Shown here in pieces: positions 1-8,100 of a stretch of DNA of 64,000 bases (position 1 is its first letter; the number at the start of each line of letters is the position of its first letter). The position numbers and the translations under genes are program-made. The notes beneath the pieces are model-generated. The model saw only the letters and a program-made list of their open reading frames with translations. It did no database searches and had not been told where the DNA came from. The stretch covers positions 1-64,000 of the forward strand of contig VBKI01000067.1 of NCBI GenBank assembly GCA_005879535.1. The letters run 5' to 3'. This DNA comes from Deltaproteobacteria bacterium (lineage in GTDB: Bacteria > Myxococcota > Myxococcia > Myxococcales > 40CM-4-68-19).

Positions 1-312
1 TTGCTTTTTCGGACCCGCCGTAGATGTGAACTGCACCTTCACCGCCTCCATGCGGCTTCCCTTCTTCTTCCCGTGAACCACGACGCGATCGGACGTCTTG
101 AGGTCGTCTGAGGTCGCCGGGGCACCGTCCTTCACGTACTCCGTCTCAGGCGTGAGGACGAATTTCTCCGAACCGTGACTGGTCTTCACCGTCAAATCCG
201 CACCGCTGACGGAGACGACGACGCCCCTCACGTCGTGCCCACCTTCGTGAGCTCCGGAAGCAAGCGGAATTGCCCATGCCGCGAAAGCGAATACCAACAA
301 GGTCGATTTCAT
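1..312 (-). CDS. Exported DUF5666-like small protein (3' end outside window)
   Basis: An open frame of 104 codons begins at ATG 312 and runs off the window at base 1, so the C-terminus is missing. The N-terminus is a clear signal peptide (MKSTLLVFAFAAWAIPLASG), followed by AHEGGHD and a compact beta-rich stretch reading VRGVVVSVSGADLTVKTSHG, then a Lys-rich tail. The pattern 'RGVVVSVSG..LTVKT' followed by 'DRVVVHGKKKG' resembles DUF5666/OB-like periplasmic domains; this is a motif judgement, not a search. It lies 15 bases downstream of the cytochrome c gene on the same strand and is probably the last member of the redox group here. No specific function can be given. Confidence 0.6.
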   Translation of the reverse strand, partial: MKSTLLVFAFAAWAIPLASGAHEGGHDVRGVVVSVSGADLTVKTSHGSEKFVLTPETEYVKDGAPATSDDLKTSDRVVVHGKKKGSRMEAVKVQFTSTAGPKKQ

Positions 313-327
313 GTCCCCGTCCTCCGC

Positions 328-933
328 TCAGCGATGTTCACGTCGCTGGTCCCGGGAAGGTGCGCTGCCCTTGAGAAATGCCTCGTCCTCCTGCATCTCG
401 CGCCACTCGTCTGGACTCCTCGGCCTTAGACGGTCCATTTCGAGTTTCTCGGCCGGTGTGAGGTGCGGGAGGTGACGGATGAACGCGACAAGGTGCCAGC
501 TCGCGCGACCGCTCTCCTCGCTGCCATCGCCCCAGCCGGGCATGCCGGTGAGGCGGATGCCGTTCTCGATGATGTAGAAGAGCTCGCCGTCGGTGAGTTG
601 CTGGGTGGGCGGCAGCCGCAGGTCGGGTACGCGCGGATACAGGTTGCGACCCATCCCGGTCTGACCATCGCCGTCGTTGCCGTGGCAGATCGCGCAATGA
701 TCGGCAAAGTGGGCGCGGCCGGCTGCGAGCACTTCCTTCGACGACGGCTCCGGATTGCGGAGTCGCCGGGACGCATCGGGGATGCCGAGGGGCAGCAGCC
801 GTCGAGCGATGACCGACTCCAGGTGCGTCGGTTCGACCTTTGCGCTGATGCCACCGCGAAAGAGCACCGCGGCGCCTGCAATCAGCACGCCGAGAACGAC
901 TGCGAGCAAGAGAGCCAGCGCGATGAAAAGCAT
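328..933 (-). CDS. Membrane-anchored monohaem cytochrome c
   Basis: The protein starts with one hydrophobic segment (MLFIALALLLAVVLGVLIAG) acting as signal anchor. A single haem-binding motif CAICH lies near residue 81 in a typical class I context (HFADHCAICHGNDGDG), and the distal Met is probably in TGMPGWGD about 60 residues later. It should be a periplasmic electron carrier attached to the inner membrane. ATG 933 was chosen; an in-frame GTG at 939 is equally possible. The gene is 20 bases downstream of a TlpA-type thioredoxin gene on the same strand, which fits a need for cysteine reduction before haem attachment. The redox partner is unknown. Confidence 0.8.
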   Translation of the reverse strand: MLFIALALLLAVVLGVLIAGAAVLFRGGISAKVEPTHLESVIARRLLPLGIPDASRRLRNPEPSSKEVLAAGRAHFADHCAICHGNDGDGQTGMGRNLYPRVPDLRLPPTQQLTDGELFYIIENGIRLTGMPGWGDGSEESGRASWHLVAFIRHLPHLTPAEKLEMDRLRPRSPDEWREMQEDEAFLKGSAPSRDQRREHR

Positions 934-953
934 TTTCACAGTCCATTCACTCG

Positions 954-1397
954 TCAATGAGGCAGCAGCCGCTCGACGCGGCGGCGTTCCTCGATGCTCG
1001 ACCAGTCGAGCTCGCCAACGTGACTGAAGGCTACGGCGCCGTCCGGGCCGATGAGGAAGCTCGTCGGCACTGTCTTGATTCCCCACGCGGCGGTCGCGCG
1101 GGAATCGCGGTCGAGCAGCAACGGAAAGCGCAGGCCGAGGTCCTCCGCGGCATCCTTTGCGGTGCGTACGCTGCCGCCCATCTGCACCGCCAGGACGACG
1201 AATGGCCTGCGCGCGAGCGCGACACGGAGCCGCTCGATGCTGGGCAACTCGTCGCGGCAAGGCTCGCACCAGGTCGCCCAGAAATTGAGCAAGATCACCT
1301 TCCCCCGATAATCGGAGAGCCGGTGCGTCGTACCGTTCGCATCGGTGAGCTCCAGCGGCGGCGACGCCGCGAGCAGCGCGGCGACGAGCAGCGCCAT
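954..1397 (-). CDS. TlpA/ResA-like thiol-disulfide oxidoreductase
   Basis: A 147-residue thioredoxin-fold protein of the TlpA/ResA/AhpC-TSA class. It has a hydrophobic N-terminal segment (ALLVAALLAAS), a strand KVILLNFWATWCEPCRDE with the active-site CxxC at C44/C47, and the cis-Pro loop TVPTSFLIGPDG. Family members reduce periplasmic disulfides, often apocytochrome c cysteines; here a cytochrome c gene follows directly, which supports that role. Its ATG overlaps the stop codon of the upstream transglutaminase-like gene by one base, so the two are translationally coupled. The substrate is inferred from context only. Confidence 0.85.
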   Translation of the reverse strand: MALLVAALLAASPPLELTDANGTTHRLSDYRGKVILLNFWATWCEPCRDELPSIERLRVALARRPFVVLAVQMGGSVRTAKDAAEDLGLRFPLLLDRDSRATAAWGIKTVPTSFLIGPDGAVAFSHVGELDWSSIEERRRVERLLPH

Positions 1398-2458
1398 CAA
1401 ACCGCGCGGGCCGTGATGGTGTACTTGAATCGATCGGGTTCGAGCTGATCGAGCCGCTCCCCGCCGGTCTCCCCGTTGGGATACATGAGGAATGGCAGCC
1501 GCGGGCCTTTGGAGTTGGGCAGCTCGATGTCGTGACCGGTGTTGTAGGCGAGCCAGTTCATCTCCCAGGATCCGAAGAGGCGTGTGCGCGCAGCCTGAAC
1601 CTTTTGGTCCTCGAGCGTGAGCTGTCCGGGCGGCTCCTCGAGGATCACCTTGCGCACGTCCGCCGGATCGACCGGGACCCAGCCGACGCCTTCGGCGAAG
1701 AACTCGGCGCGGCAGTGCTGGGCCTTGCTGATGACCGGCGTCGATGGGCCGAGGCTCTTGTAGCCCAATGCAGAGCTCGCGACGCGGATGCCGTAGACGT
1801 CGCGTGCCGGAACGCCCAGCGATCTGGCGAAGCCGACGAACAGGCCGTTGAGATCGGCGCACTTCCCGCCCAGGTTGCCACTCTCGAGCATCGCCTTGAT
1901 GTTGCCCGTACCGCATCCGCGCGTTTTCGGATCGCGCAGCGTGTTCTTCACGACCCATTCGTAGATCGCGCGTCCCTTCTCCAGGTCGGTGCGAGCGCCC
2001 TTTGCGACTTTCACGAGCGCCGTCTCGCGCATCAGGCCATCACACGGGATCATCTCGGTCGGAGCGGTATAGAGGGCGACCTCGGCGCTGTTGAGCTTGG
2101 CCGTGCGTGATCTCGACACGTCGACCGCGCGATCGCGGGTCGCGAAGCGGCTCGTCAGCTCGACGAACGGCGCCTCCTGTCCGGGGGACCACTCGGTGTA
2201 CAGCAACGGCACGCCGTACTTGCCGACGCGCATCGGCTGCATCCGATTTGCGTTGCCCGTCCAGGTGCTGTCCGCGGCCCGCTGCCAGTCGGTATCGCCA
2301 GTGAGCGGCATGGGCAGCCAGGCACGTGAGACGCCCTGTGGTCTGGAGATCTCCGCGCGGGTCGTGACTTCGAAGGTGCGCCAGCCCGACTCCGCACGCA
2401 GGCGACGCCAGGGAAGGGCCGCAAGGACCGCGGCACCGAGCAGTTCACGTCGCTTCAT
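1397..2458 (-). CDS. Exported transglutaminase-like cysteine protease-fold protein
   Basis: The start ATG 2458 gives MKRRELLGAAVLAALPWRRL, a short export signal with paired arginines that could be Tat-type. The body carries the transglutaminase-core triad: Cys in GGKCADLNGLFVGFARSLG near residue 200, His in KAQHCRAEFF, and Asp in WVPVDPADV. Such proteins act as periplasmic proteases or isopeptide-forming enzymes; the real substrate is unknown. It heads a tight minus-strand group with the TlpA-like protein and cytochrome c. Length (about 353 residues) is usual for the bacterial transglutaminase-like superfamily. Confidence 0.8.
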   Translation of the reverse strand: MKRRELLGAAVLAALPWRRLRAESGWRTFEVTTRAEISRPQGVSRAWLPMPLTGDTDWQRAADSTWTGNANRMQPMRVGKYGVPLLYTEWSPGQEAPFVELTSRFATRDRAVDVSRSRTAKLNSAEVALYTAPTEMIPCDGLMRETALVKVAKGARTDLEKGRAIYEWVVKNTLRDPKTRGCGTGNIKAMLESGNLGGKCADLNGLFVGFARSLGVPARDVYGIRVASSALGYKSLGPSTPVISKAQHCRAEFFAEGVGWVPVDPADVRKVILEEPPGQLTLEDQKVQAARTRLFGSWEMNWLAYNTGHDIELPNSKGPRLPFLMYPNGETGGERLDQLEPDRFKYTITARAV

Positions 2459-2567
2459 GGCGCGGGAAGCTAACGGAGGGCGTGTCAGGCCGCAAGGACC
2501 GGGCGCGCTCGCAAGAAGGCCCCGGCCAACGGCGCGCGCTGGACCGCGGTCGTCTCGCGCGGCTCGA

Positions 2568-3335
2568 TTAGTCTCGATCGTCGTGATCGCCGTCCCCATG
2601 CGGCTCCGCGATACCGTGGCCGCTTCGGATGAACTGGCCGTTCACGAAGATGTTGTCGACGACGGAGAGGCCAACACCCCGCGGGTCTTCGACGCTGGGA
2701 GCGTCGGTGCCCTCGTCGACGATCAGATCGATGCTCTCGATGTTGCTACCGGGCGGGATGGGCGGGAACGCCGTAGCCGCGCCGTTCGCAAAACGGACGC
2801 GCGTCCATTCGGTCGGATCCTGCGGCGCAGGTGTCGGGGTGCCGTTTGCGCACCCGCCGATGAAATGAAACGTGGGGTCGTTGTGGCCCTGGCGCGCCAC
2901 GACATTGAACCGCGGCGAGCCGGCGCCACAATGCGTGCCGTTGCGGTAGTCGAATCCCAGCACGAACGTGCCGTCGACGGCGACCCTGAGTCCCTTCGCG
3001 CCGCGAATCGTGGCGCCGGCGGAGGAGCAATCAGCCGTGGGACCGTTCTTGTTGAGAATGAGCCCGGAGTGCGGATCCCTTCTGGAGGCCGCGCCTTTGC
3101 TTGAGCCGGTGTCAAGAACGGTCGTATTCAACTGCTGGTCGTTCTTGTCCGGCAGGCCCATTCCGCGCAGCCAAGCCGAGGTGACGATGTTGCTGCCCGG
3201 CGGGTACCCGGGCCCGCAGTCTCCAGCGTCGCCGACGAAGACGAACGGCACTGCGCGGAGACCCTCTTCGTCGTCGCCACGAGCGCCGACGCCGATTGCA
3301 GCAATGCACGCAATGAGCGCGAGTCGATTGGACAT
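2568..3335 (-). CDS. Secreted protein of unknown function
   Basis: ATG 3335 is preceded by an excellent ribosome binding site, AAGGAGG at 3341-3347, so the longer reading (start 3365) is unlikely. The N-terminus MSNRLALIACIAAIGVGARG is a signal peptide. The mature part has paired cysteines (GDCGPGYPPG, PTADCSSAG, THCGAG, GGCANG) and beta-rich phrases such as FNVVARQGHNDPTFHFIGGC, suggesting a disulfide-stabilised extracellular beta domain. It ends in a polar Asp/His-rich tail (HGDGDHDDRD) that may bind metal. No family was recognised. It is monocistronic, 109 bases upstream of the transglutaminase gene. Confidence 0.65.
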   Translation of the reverse strand: MSNRLALIACIAAIGVGARGDDEEGLRAVPFVFVGDAGDCGPGYPPGSNIVTSAWLRGMGLPDKNDQQLNTTVLDTGSSKGAASRRDPHSGLILNKNGPTADCSSAGATIRGAKGLRVAVDGTFVLGFDYRNGTHCGAGSPRFNVVARQGHNDPTFHFIGGCANGTPTPAPQDPTEWTRVRFANGAATAFPPIPPGSNIESIDLIVDEGTDAPSVEDPRGVGLSVVDNIFVNGQFIRSGHGIAEPHGDGDHDDRD

Positions 3336-3909
3336 TGGAACCTCCTTGAGCGCGCTTAAACGCACGCTGAAAAAGAACAGTCAAGGCGCTCTGCGGCAAA
3401 GCGACGTCGAATATCAGTTCGTAACGAATGAGCGAATGGAGCTCCATTTTGACGTCATTCATCGGACGGGGCCCTCGTACGCCTGCCCGGCAGGTGAGCT
3501 ACCGCGGGAAATCTTCCAGCTCGCGAGGGCGGCTCCGCCGACGAGGTCGTGGGCGATGGTCGCATGTCTCTGCACGGCGCCTTTCGCAACCAGACGCCGA
3601 CATTGCAGACGATCGCTGGCCCGAGGTCAACGGGACGGGAATTCGGGGACACGATAGTGAATTCGAAGCGGAAATTCGTATTGTGTCCGCCGAATTTCGG
3701 CCCTAAGGCTCGAAGGGATTGAGGCAGTGGCCCGGTTGCGAGGGAGAACCCGAAATCGTCCCTCCGTGCGGGATGCACTAGGAAGGCGGCAGCGTCGCCC
3801 GGCGCTCAGAATGCGCGGCACCGCGACATCGACTGCGCCCTCGCGGCGACGAATCGGCCTAGCGCGAGGGGGCCGAACGGGTTCAACAGCGGCGAACGAG
3901 GCCCTCGGG
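3336..3909. other. Non-coding gap with a palindromic element
   Basis: About 570 bases separate two minus-strand secreted-protein genes. Apart from the ribosome binding site at 3341-3347 and the palindromic element at 3638-3700 I see no gene here. The short open frames do not show protein-like composition or a convincing start. Confidence 0.5.
3638..3700. repeat. REP/MITE-like imperfect palindrome
   Basis: The two halves are inverted copies: AATTCGGGGACACGATAG on the left pairs with the reverse complement of TATTGTGTCCGCCGAATT on the right, with GAATTC/GAAATTC near the centre. The core phrase TTCGGGGACAC.ATA.GAATT resembles the flanks of REP elements mobilised by REP-associated tyrosine transposases, as remembered from other genomes. 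No transposase gene is in the window. Local AT content is higher than in the flanks. Confidence 0.6.
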
Positions 3910-5916
3910 TCAGCGCGGCGACGACGCCGACGTGCCTGGGCGCGTGTTCTCCTGGAGGAACTTGAGGAGGCGGCCGTACATCCGCTCTCGCGCGCCGTCG
4001 TCGAAGAAGCCGTGGCCTTCCTTCGACTCGACCAGCCACTCCGGCGCGTTTCCGCGCGCCGTCAGTGCGTCGCGCAACGATTCGGCATGACGGATGGGGG
4101 CACGCTCGTCCTTGCTCCCGTGGATGAGGAAGACGCGGGCGGCGATCAGGTCCGCGTGCTTCACGGGCGAGGCCTTCGCCAGCGCCTCGCTGTCTTCGCC
4201 GACGACGGTGCGCACGTAGCCGCGACCGAGCCGTCGGAGGCTGATGTCGCCGATCCTGGTCAGCAGGTTGAGGTCATAGATCCCTGAATAGCCCGCGGCG
4301 CAGCGAAAGAGATCTGGAGCGAGGACGGAGCTCTGGATCGCCGCGTAGCCACCGAAGCTCGCGCCGTAGATGCAGATGCGCTTCGGGTCTCCGAACCCCT
4401 TGCGAACGGCGAATCGAGTCGCATCGATGATGTCCTGGACGACGCGATCGCCCCATTTGCGATACCCGGCCTCCTCGTAGGCGAGGCCGTACCCTCCCGA
4501 TCCGCGGTAGTTCACCTGAAGGACGGCAAAGCCCTCGTGCGCCAGGAGCTGCGCCTCGGGATCGAATCGCCACTGATTCCGGACGGAGTGCGGCCCCCCG
4601 TGCGGCAGCACTACCAGCGGCGGCGGCGTGCCGGGCTGCGCATTGGGGGGCATGGTGATGTATCCGTGGATGCGAAACCCGTCGCTTGCGGGAATGTGGA
4701 ACGCCGACATCTCGGCCATCGAATCGGGCTTCACCCAGGGCCGGACGTCCGCAATCGTCTCCGCGGTCATCGTTGCCACGTCGGCCAGGAGATAGCGTCC
4801 CGGGTCCCGGTCGCTGTATACGCGGACCAATGCCTTGCGGTCGTCGTCAGTGGTGCTGACGATCCGGACGTGCTCGTTCGGGTTCGTCACCAGCAGTCCT
4901 TGCAGGATGCGGCTGAGAGGATGAGGGGGGTCGAGATACTCGTACGTCGGTAGATCCGGCTCGTATTCCACGGCGACGATGCGCCCGTTCGAGTTGTCCT
5001 GGACCGCATCGGAGATGGGGGACGTCTCGCTCTTGCTCACGAGCTTGCGTTCGCCGGTGTCGATCGAGACCAGATAAAGAGCGAATCCTTCGGCGGCCGG
5101 CTCGCTCACATACAGCGCGCGCTCGCTCGCGACGAATCCGATGGGAGTGCTCTGGCTGGAGAGACCGCTGATCGACCGGAGCTCGCGCCAGCCCGCGCTG
5201 CCTTCGAAGTAGAAATACCTCGCGTTCGCGTTCTCGTCGATTGCGGCGGCGATGCGCAGTTCGCCGTTCTCGTCGGTGAGGAATTCTGCGTTGCGCAGCG
5301 GGCTGCGCGCGACGAACGTCTTCAGGCCCGTGTACACGTCGAGCTTGTGGACCTCGGGCACGCGGTCGCCGACGTCGTCCATGTAGGTCTGCTGGATGAG
5401 GATCTTGCGGGGATCCTTCCGCAGTGGGCCGATCACGAATCCCCAGGCCCTCTCGGTCGCTGCCTTGCGAATGTGCGAACCCACCTGCTGCTCGCCTGCG
5501 CGATAGCCGAAGATCACGCGCCCGCTCGTCCCTGTCGCGTCCACCGCGTAGATCTCACCGCGCGACACAGGGGCGGCGAGATAGCTTTCGTAATCCACCA
5601 TCTCGATCACGACCCGTTCGTCGTTCGCCCAATAGAAGTCGCCGATGGTGGACTCGCCCTCGGGCCTGAACAAGAAAGTGATCTGACGCGTGGCCAACCG
5701 GATGAATGAGAGGGTGCGCTTGCCGCCTTCCTCCGACAATGCAGCGACGAACGTACCCTTCGGAGACAGCTTGGCCGCGGTCACCATCGCGGGCCGCGTG
5801 AACACGGCGAGCCCGGTGGGGTCGGACTGGGGAACGAGGGGGGACGCGCTCGATTCGACGTGCTTGCACGATGCAGCCAGCGCGGCGAACACGATCAGGA
5901 TGGTGCGGACATGCAT
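3910..5916 (-). CDS. S9 family (prolyl oligopeptidase/DPP-like) serine peptidase, lipoprotein
   Basis: A 668-residue exported peptidase. The N-terminus MHVRTILIVFAALAASCKHV has a lipobox-like AASC, so it is probably anchored in a membrane facing the periplasm. Residues 50-370 form a beta-propeller-like region, and the C-terminal 260 residues are an alpha/beta-hydrolase domain. The nucleophile is in GASFGGY (Ser near 520), the acid in HGSKDERAP (near 600) and the His in EGHGFFDDG (near 636). Family members cleave short peptides, often after Pro or Ala. The gene stands alone with its own upstream region; nothing suggests regulation. Confidence 0.9.
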   Translation of the reverse strand: MHVRTILIVFAALAASCKHVESSASPLVPQSDPTGLAVFTRPAMVTAAKLSPKGTFVAALSEEGGKRTLSFIRLATRQITFLFRPEGESTIGDFYWANDERVVIEMVDYESYLAAPVSRGEIYAVDATGTSGRVIFGYRAGEQQVGSHIRKAATERAWGFVIGPLRKDPRKILIQQTYMDDVGDRVPEVHKLDVYTGLKTFVARSPLRNAEFLTDENGELRIAAAIDENANARYFYFEGSAGWRELRSISGLSSQSTPIGFVASERALYVSEPAAEGFALYLVSIDTGERKLVSKSETSPISDAVQDNSNGRIVAVEYEPDLPTYEYLDPPHPLSRILQGLLVTNPNEHVRIVSTTDDDRKALVRVYSDRDPGRYLLADVATMTAETIADVRPWVKPDSMAEMSAFHIPASDGFRIHGYITMPPNAQPGTPPPLVVLPHGGPHSVRNQWRFDPEAQLLAHEGFAVLQVNYRGSGGYGLAYEEAGYRKWGDRVVQDIIDATRFAVRKGFGDPKRICIYGASFGGYAAIQSSVLAPDLFRCAAGYSGIYDLNLLTRIGDISLRRLGRGYVRTVVGEDSEALAKASPVKHADLIAARVFLIHGSKDERAPIRHAESLRDALTARGNAPEWLVESKEGHGFFDDGARERMYGRLLKFLQENTRPGTSASSPR

Positions 5917-6207
5917 GGTGTCGAAGTCTCCTTCGTGAGGGGAAAAGAGCCAGCCACTTCGGCTGGGGTCGCGTCAACAGCCAGGATTCGAGCTCCTATG
6001 GCCCATTGGCATGTGCTGTGGAGCTGTTCGGCGTCTACCCGAGTGGTTCTACCAGGCAGGCTCGATGGCGTTTACCTCATGACCAAAGATCCGAAAGTAC
6101 TCGTCGAGAAGAGAGTGAATCACAATGGCCAGCGATTCGTGCTGTTCTGGGACGGATCAGTGAAGTCCTTCGATGATGTCCAGTTTGATAGATTGAAGAG
6201 AGATGGA

Positions 6208-7128
6208 TTATCGATGCGGCGCATCGCAAGCCGCCCACAAAGAATCCGAACCCCAAACGAGGGTGCAGTGGCGAAGCAGGTCAGCGCCGACGGCTCCCCG
6301 CCAGCAGAGGGATGAGTTCGGTGATACCAGGATTGGCAGCACGAACGAGGTCCCTGAAAACACGACGGGAACATCGTCGACCACAAGGATGGGTCCCTGC
6401 GAGGTCATCGCCGTCACTGTGTCGCGCTTGCCTCTCTTGTCGAGCATGGTGGACACGGCGGGATTGTTGCGCGTGAGCACCGTGTGCGATGCGCCGGTAT
6501 CGATCAACATGTCAGCCGCCACGCCATTGATGGCCGCGGTGACGATGCGGTGGTATTCTTGGAAAAGACCCTCATTCAGGCAGCGATGGAAGTCCAGTTG
6601 GCGCACTGGCGCAGAAGAACCTCGAGCAATCCGCTTCAAGGCCGCCTCTTCCGGCTCGTAGCGAAGCTCCTCGCGTCCTAGATCGATGATCAGCGCCCAC
6701 CCGGAGCGAACCAGATCTTGTGGCGCCAGGATTCCCTCAGTCCCCAACGAGGGATTGATGAAGAAATCGAGCGTGTCAGTGCTGGTTTCACCTGCGAACT
6801 GGATCGACACGTCGAAGACGCGCAGCAATCCGACCATGTTTCCGGTTGCATCCACGACCCGCTCCTCGGTATCGCGCGACTTCGCGATCAGGCCGTGCGT
6901 CTTGGCGAATCCCCATGGAAGCATGCTCCGAAATGATCCCGTATCCAGCAGGAGAGTGATGGGATGACCCGCCACCGTCGCGCGGACGAGCGGGCGGACA
7001 CCGCCTGCGCTGGAGCTCTCGACAACCAACGGCGTGAAATGCGCCGTCGGTGGCGGCCGATGAGCACAGGCAACCAGCGAGACAATCCATGCCCAGCCAA
7101 TCCACGGTACCAATCGCTTTCCAGCCAC
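6208..7128 (-). CDS. Aspartyl (retropepsin-like) protease with two DTG motifs, lipoprotein
   Basis: The 306-residue product starts with a lipoprotein signal (SLVACAH, Cys21). It then carries two separate catalytic-type loops, LLLDTGSFRSML (Asp62) and MLIDTGASHTVL (Asp210). Retropepsin-like proteins have one DTG and dimerise; two DTG loops in one chain suggest an intramolecular pseudo-dimer as in pepsin, but much shorter. The protein should act on periplasmic or outer-membrane substrates, which are unknown. No operon partner is visible; the next gene upstream is on the other strand beyond a degraded stretch. Confidence 0.75.
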   Translation of the reverse strand: MAGKRLVPWIGWAWIVSLVACAHRPPPTAHFTPLVVESSSAGGVRPLVRATVAGHPITLLLDTGSFRSMLPWGFAKTHGLIAKSRDTEERVVDATGNMVGLLRVFDVSIQFAGETSTDTLDFFINPSLGTEGILAPQDLVRSGWALIIDLGREELRYEPEEAALKRIARGSSAPVRQLDFHRCLNEGLFQEYHRIVTAAINGVAADMLIDTGASHTVLTRNNPAVSTMLDKRGKRDTVTAMTSQGPILVVDDVPVVFSGTSFVLPILVSPNSSLCWRGAVGADLLRHCTLVWGSDSLWAACDAPHR

Positions 7129-7159
7129 GATTCCCGTCCTGTTCCGGTTGGCGGCGAGG

Positions 7160-7210
7160 CTACACCCTTTTCAGCCCGCGATTGAAACCCTCGATGTAGC
7201 CGTTGTCCAT
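7160..7210 (-). mobile_element. Possible transposase C-terminal remnant
   Basis: Seventeen codons ending in a stop read MDNGYIEGFNRGLKRV. The phrase NGYIEGFN..LK resembles the conserved C-terminal DDE region of ISL3-like or IS3-like transposases (the catalytic Glu is in IEGFN). Nothing upstream continues the similarity and no terminal repeats are visible, so this is a scrap at best. Short length limits certainty. Confidence 0.35.
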
Positions 7211-7299
7211 CGACCGAGCCGCTGCTCGAGTGGCGCGGGCTGACGCCGGAGAACCCCGTCGGACGGCGATGACGCGCGGGTCGTGATAGGGTCCGCCGG

Positions 7300-7746
7300 A
7301 TGCGGAGGGTCCTGGCTGCCGTCGCTCTCTCGTTCGCGGCGACGGCTGCCACACCGCACGACGAGATCGCGTCGCTGTTGAACGAGTTTCTCACCAGAGT
7401 CGACGACATTGCGATGCACGAGCGTTTCTGGGCCGACGATCTCGTCTACGTCAGCGCCAAGGGCGAGGTACGCAGCAAGGCCAACATCCTCGAGTCGATG
7501 CGCGCTGGCGACACGCCCGGCGTTCGCGACAGGAAGCCCGGAGAGCCGAAGACGACGTACTCCGCACAAGAGGTGAAGGTCCGTCCGCTCTGTGCCGGCG
7601 TTGCCATGCTCAACATCCGCCTCGTCCAGCACGTCGGCGACAAGACGAACTACTTTCGTAACAGCGGCGCGTTCGTGAAGCGCGACGGCCGGTGGCAGGT
7701 CGTGAGCTGGCAGGCGACGCGTGAAGAACCGCCCTCGAGCCATTGA
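7300..7746 (+). CDS. Exported SnoaL/DUF4440-like (NTF2 fold) protein
   Basis: A 148-residue protein with an N-terminal signal (MRRVLAAVALSFAATAATPH) and an NTF2-like core. Features are an N-terminal helix (EIASLLNEFLTRVDD), the FWADDLVYVSAKGEV turn, and the closing strands RNSGAFVKRDGRWQVVSWQAT, which is the DUF4440/SnoaL pattern. Members bind small hydrophobic ligands or act as domains of unknown function; an enzymatic role cannot be assigned. It stands between a transposase scrap and a LuxR remnant, but itself looks intact. Confidence 0.75.
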   Translation: MRRVLAAVALSFAATAATPHDEIASLLNEFLTRVDDIAMHERFWADDLVYVSAKGEVRSKANILESMRAGDTPGVRDRKPGEPKTTYSAQEVKVRPLCAGVAMLNIRLVQHVGDKTNYFRNSGAFVKRDGRWQVVSWQATREEPPSSH

Positions 7747-7758
7747 CGCCAGCAGTGC

Positions 7759-7983
7759 TCAAAGCGGGCGCGACTCGAGTGCCTTGAGGACCGCGCGGGT
7801 GCGCTCGCGGAGGCCGAACTTGGCCAGGATGCTGGAGACGTGATTCTTGATCGAGCCTTCGGCCGTTTCGAGCGCGTGGGTCTCCTTCTTGCTGTATCCG
7901 CCTGCCATCAGACGCACGATTTCGGAATCCGGAAGACATCGGACACCCTGCTGCTGCAGGTCGACGAGCCCGACGCCCTCCAC
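7759..7983 (-). pseudogene. LuxR/NarL-type HTH remnant of a response regulator
   Basis: The frame encodes a recognisable C-terminal LuxR-type helix-turn-helix: IVRLMAGGYSKKETHAL, then AEGSIKNHVSSILAKFGLRE, then RTRAVLKAL. Compared with intact members it lacks the 'LTxRE' opening and has small deletions before the recognition helix, and the receiver domain is absent upstream. It is therefore most likely a non-functional leftover of a NarL/FixJ response regulator. No partner histidine kinase is in the neighbourhood. Confidence 0.65.
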
Positions 7984-8100
7984 CGTCGACTGGCAGACGC
8001 TGGGGCAAGAGTGAACTAGCGGTCCTTTGCGTCCGGACGTGCCTCCCGCAACCGCTCGCGCATGGCCATGGGATCCCGACCCACGCGCCCGGGGTGAATC

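Noticed and set aside
6079-6315. Small plus-strand frame MTKDPKVLVEKRVNHNGQRF with a protein-like, lower-GC start
   Set aside because: No ribosome binding site, no recognisable family, and the second half overlaps the aspartyl protease gene on the other strand. It could be real but cannot be supported.
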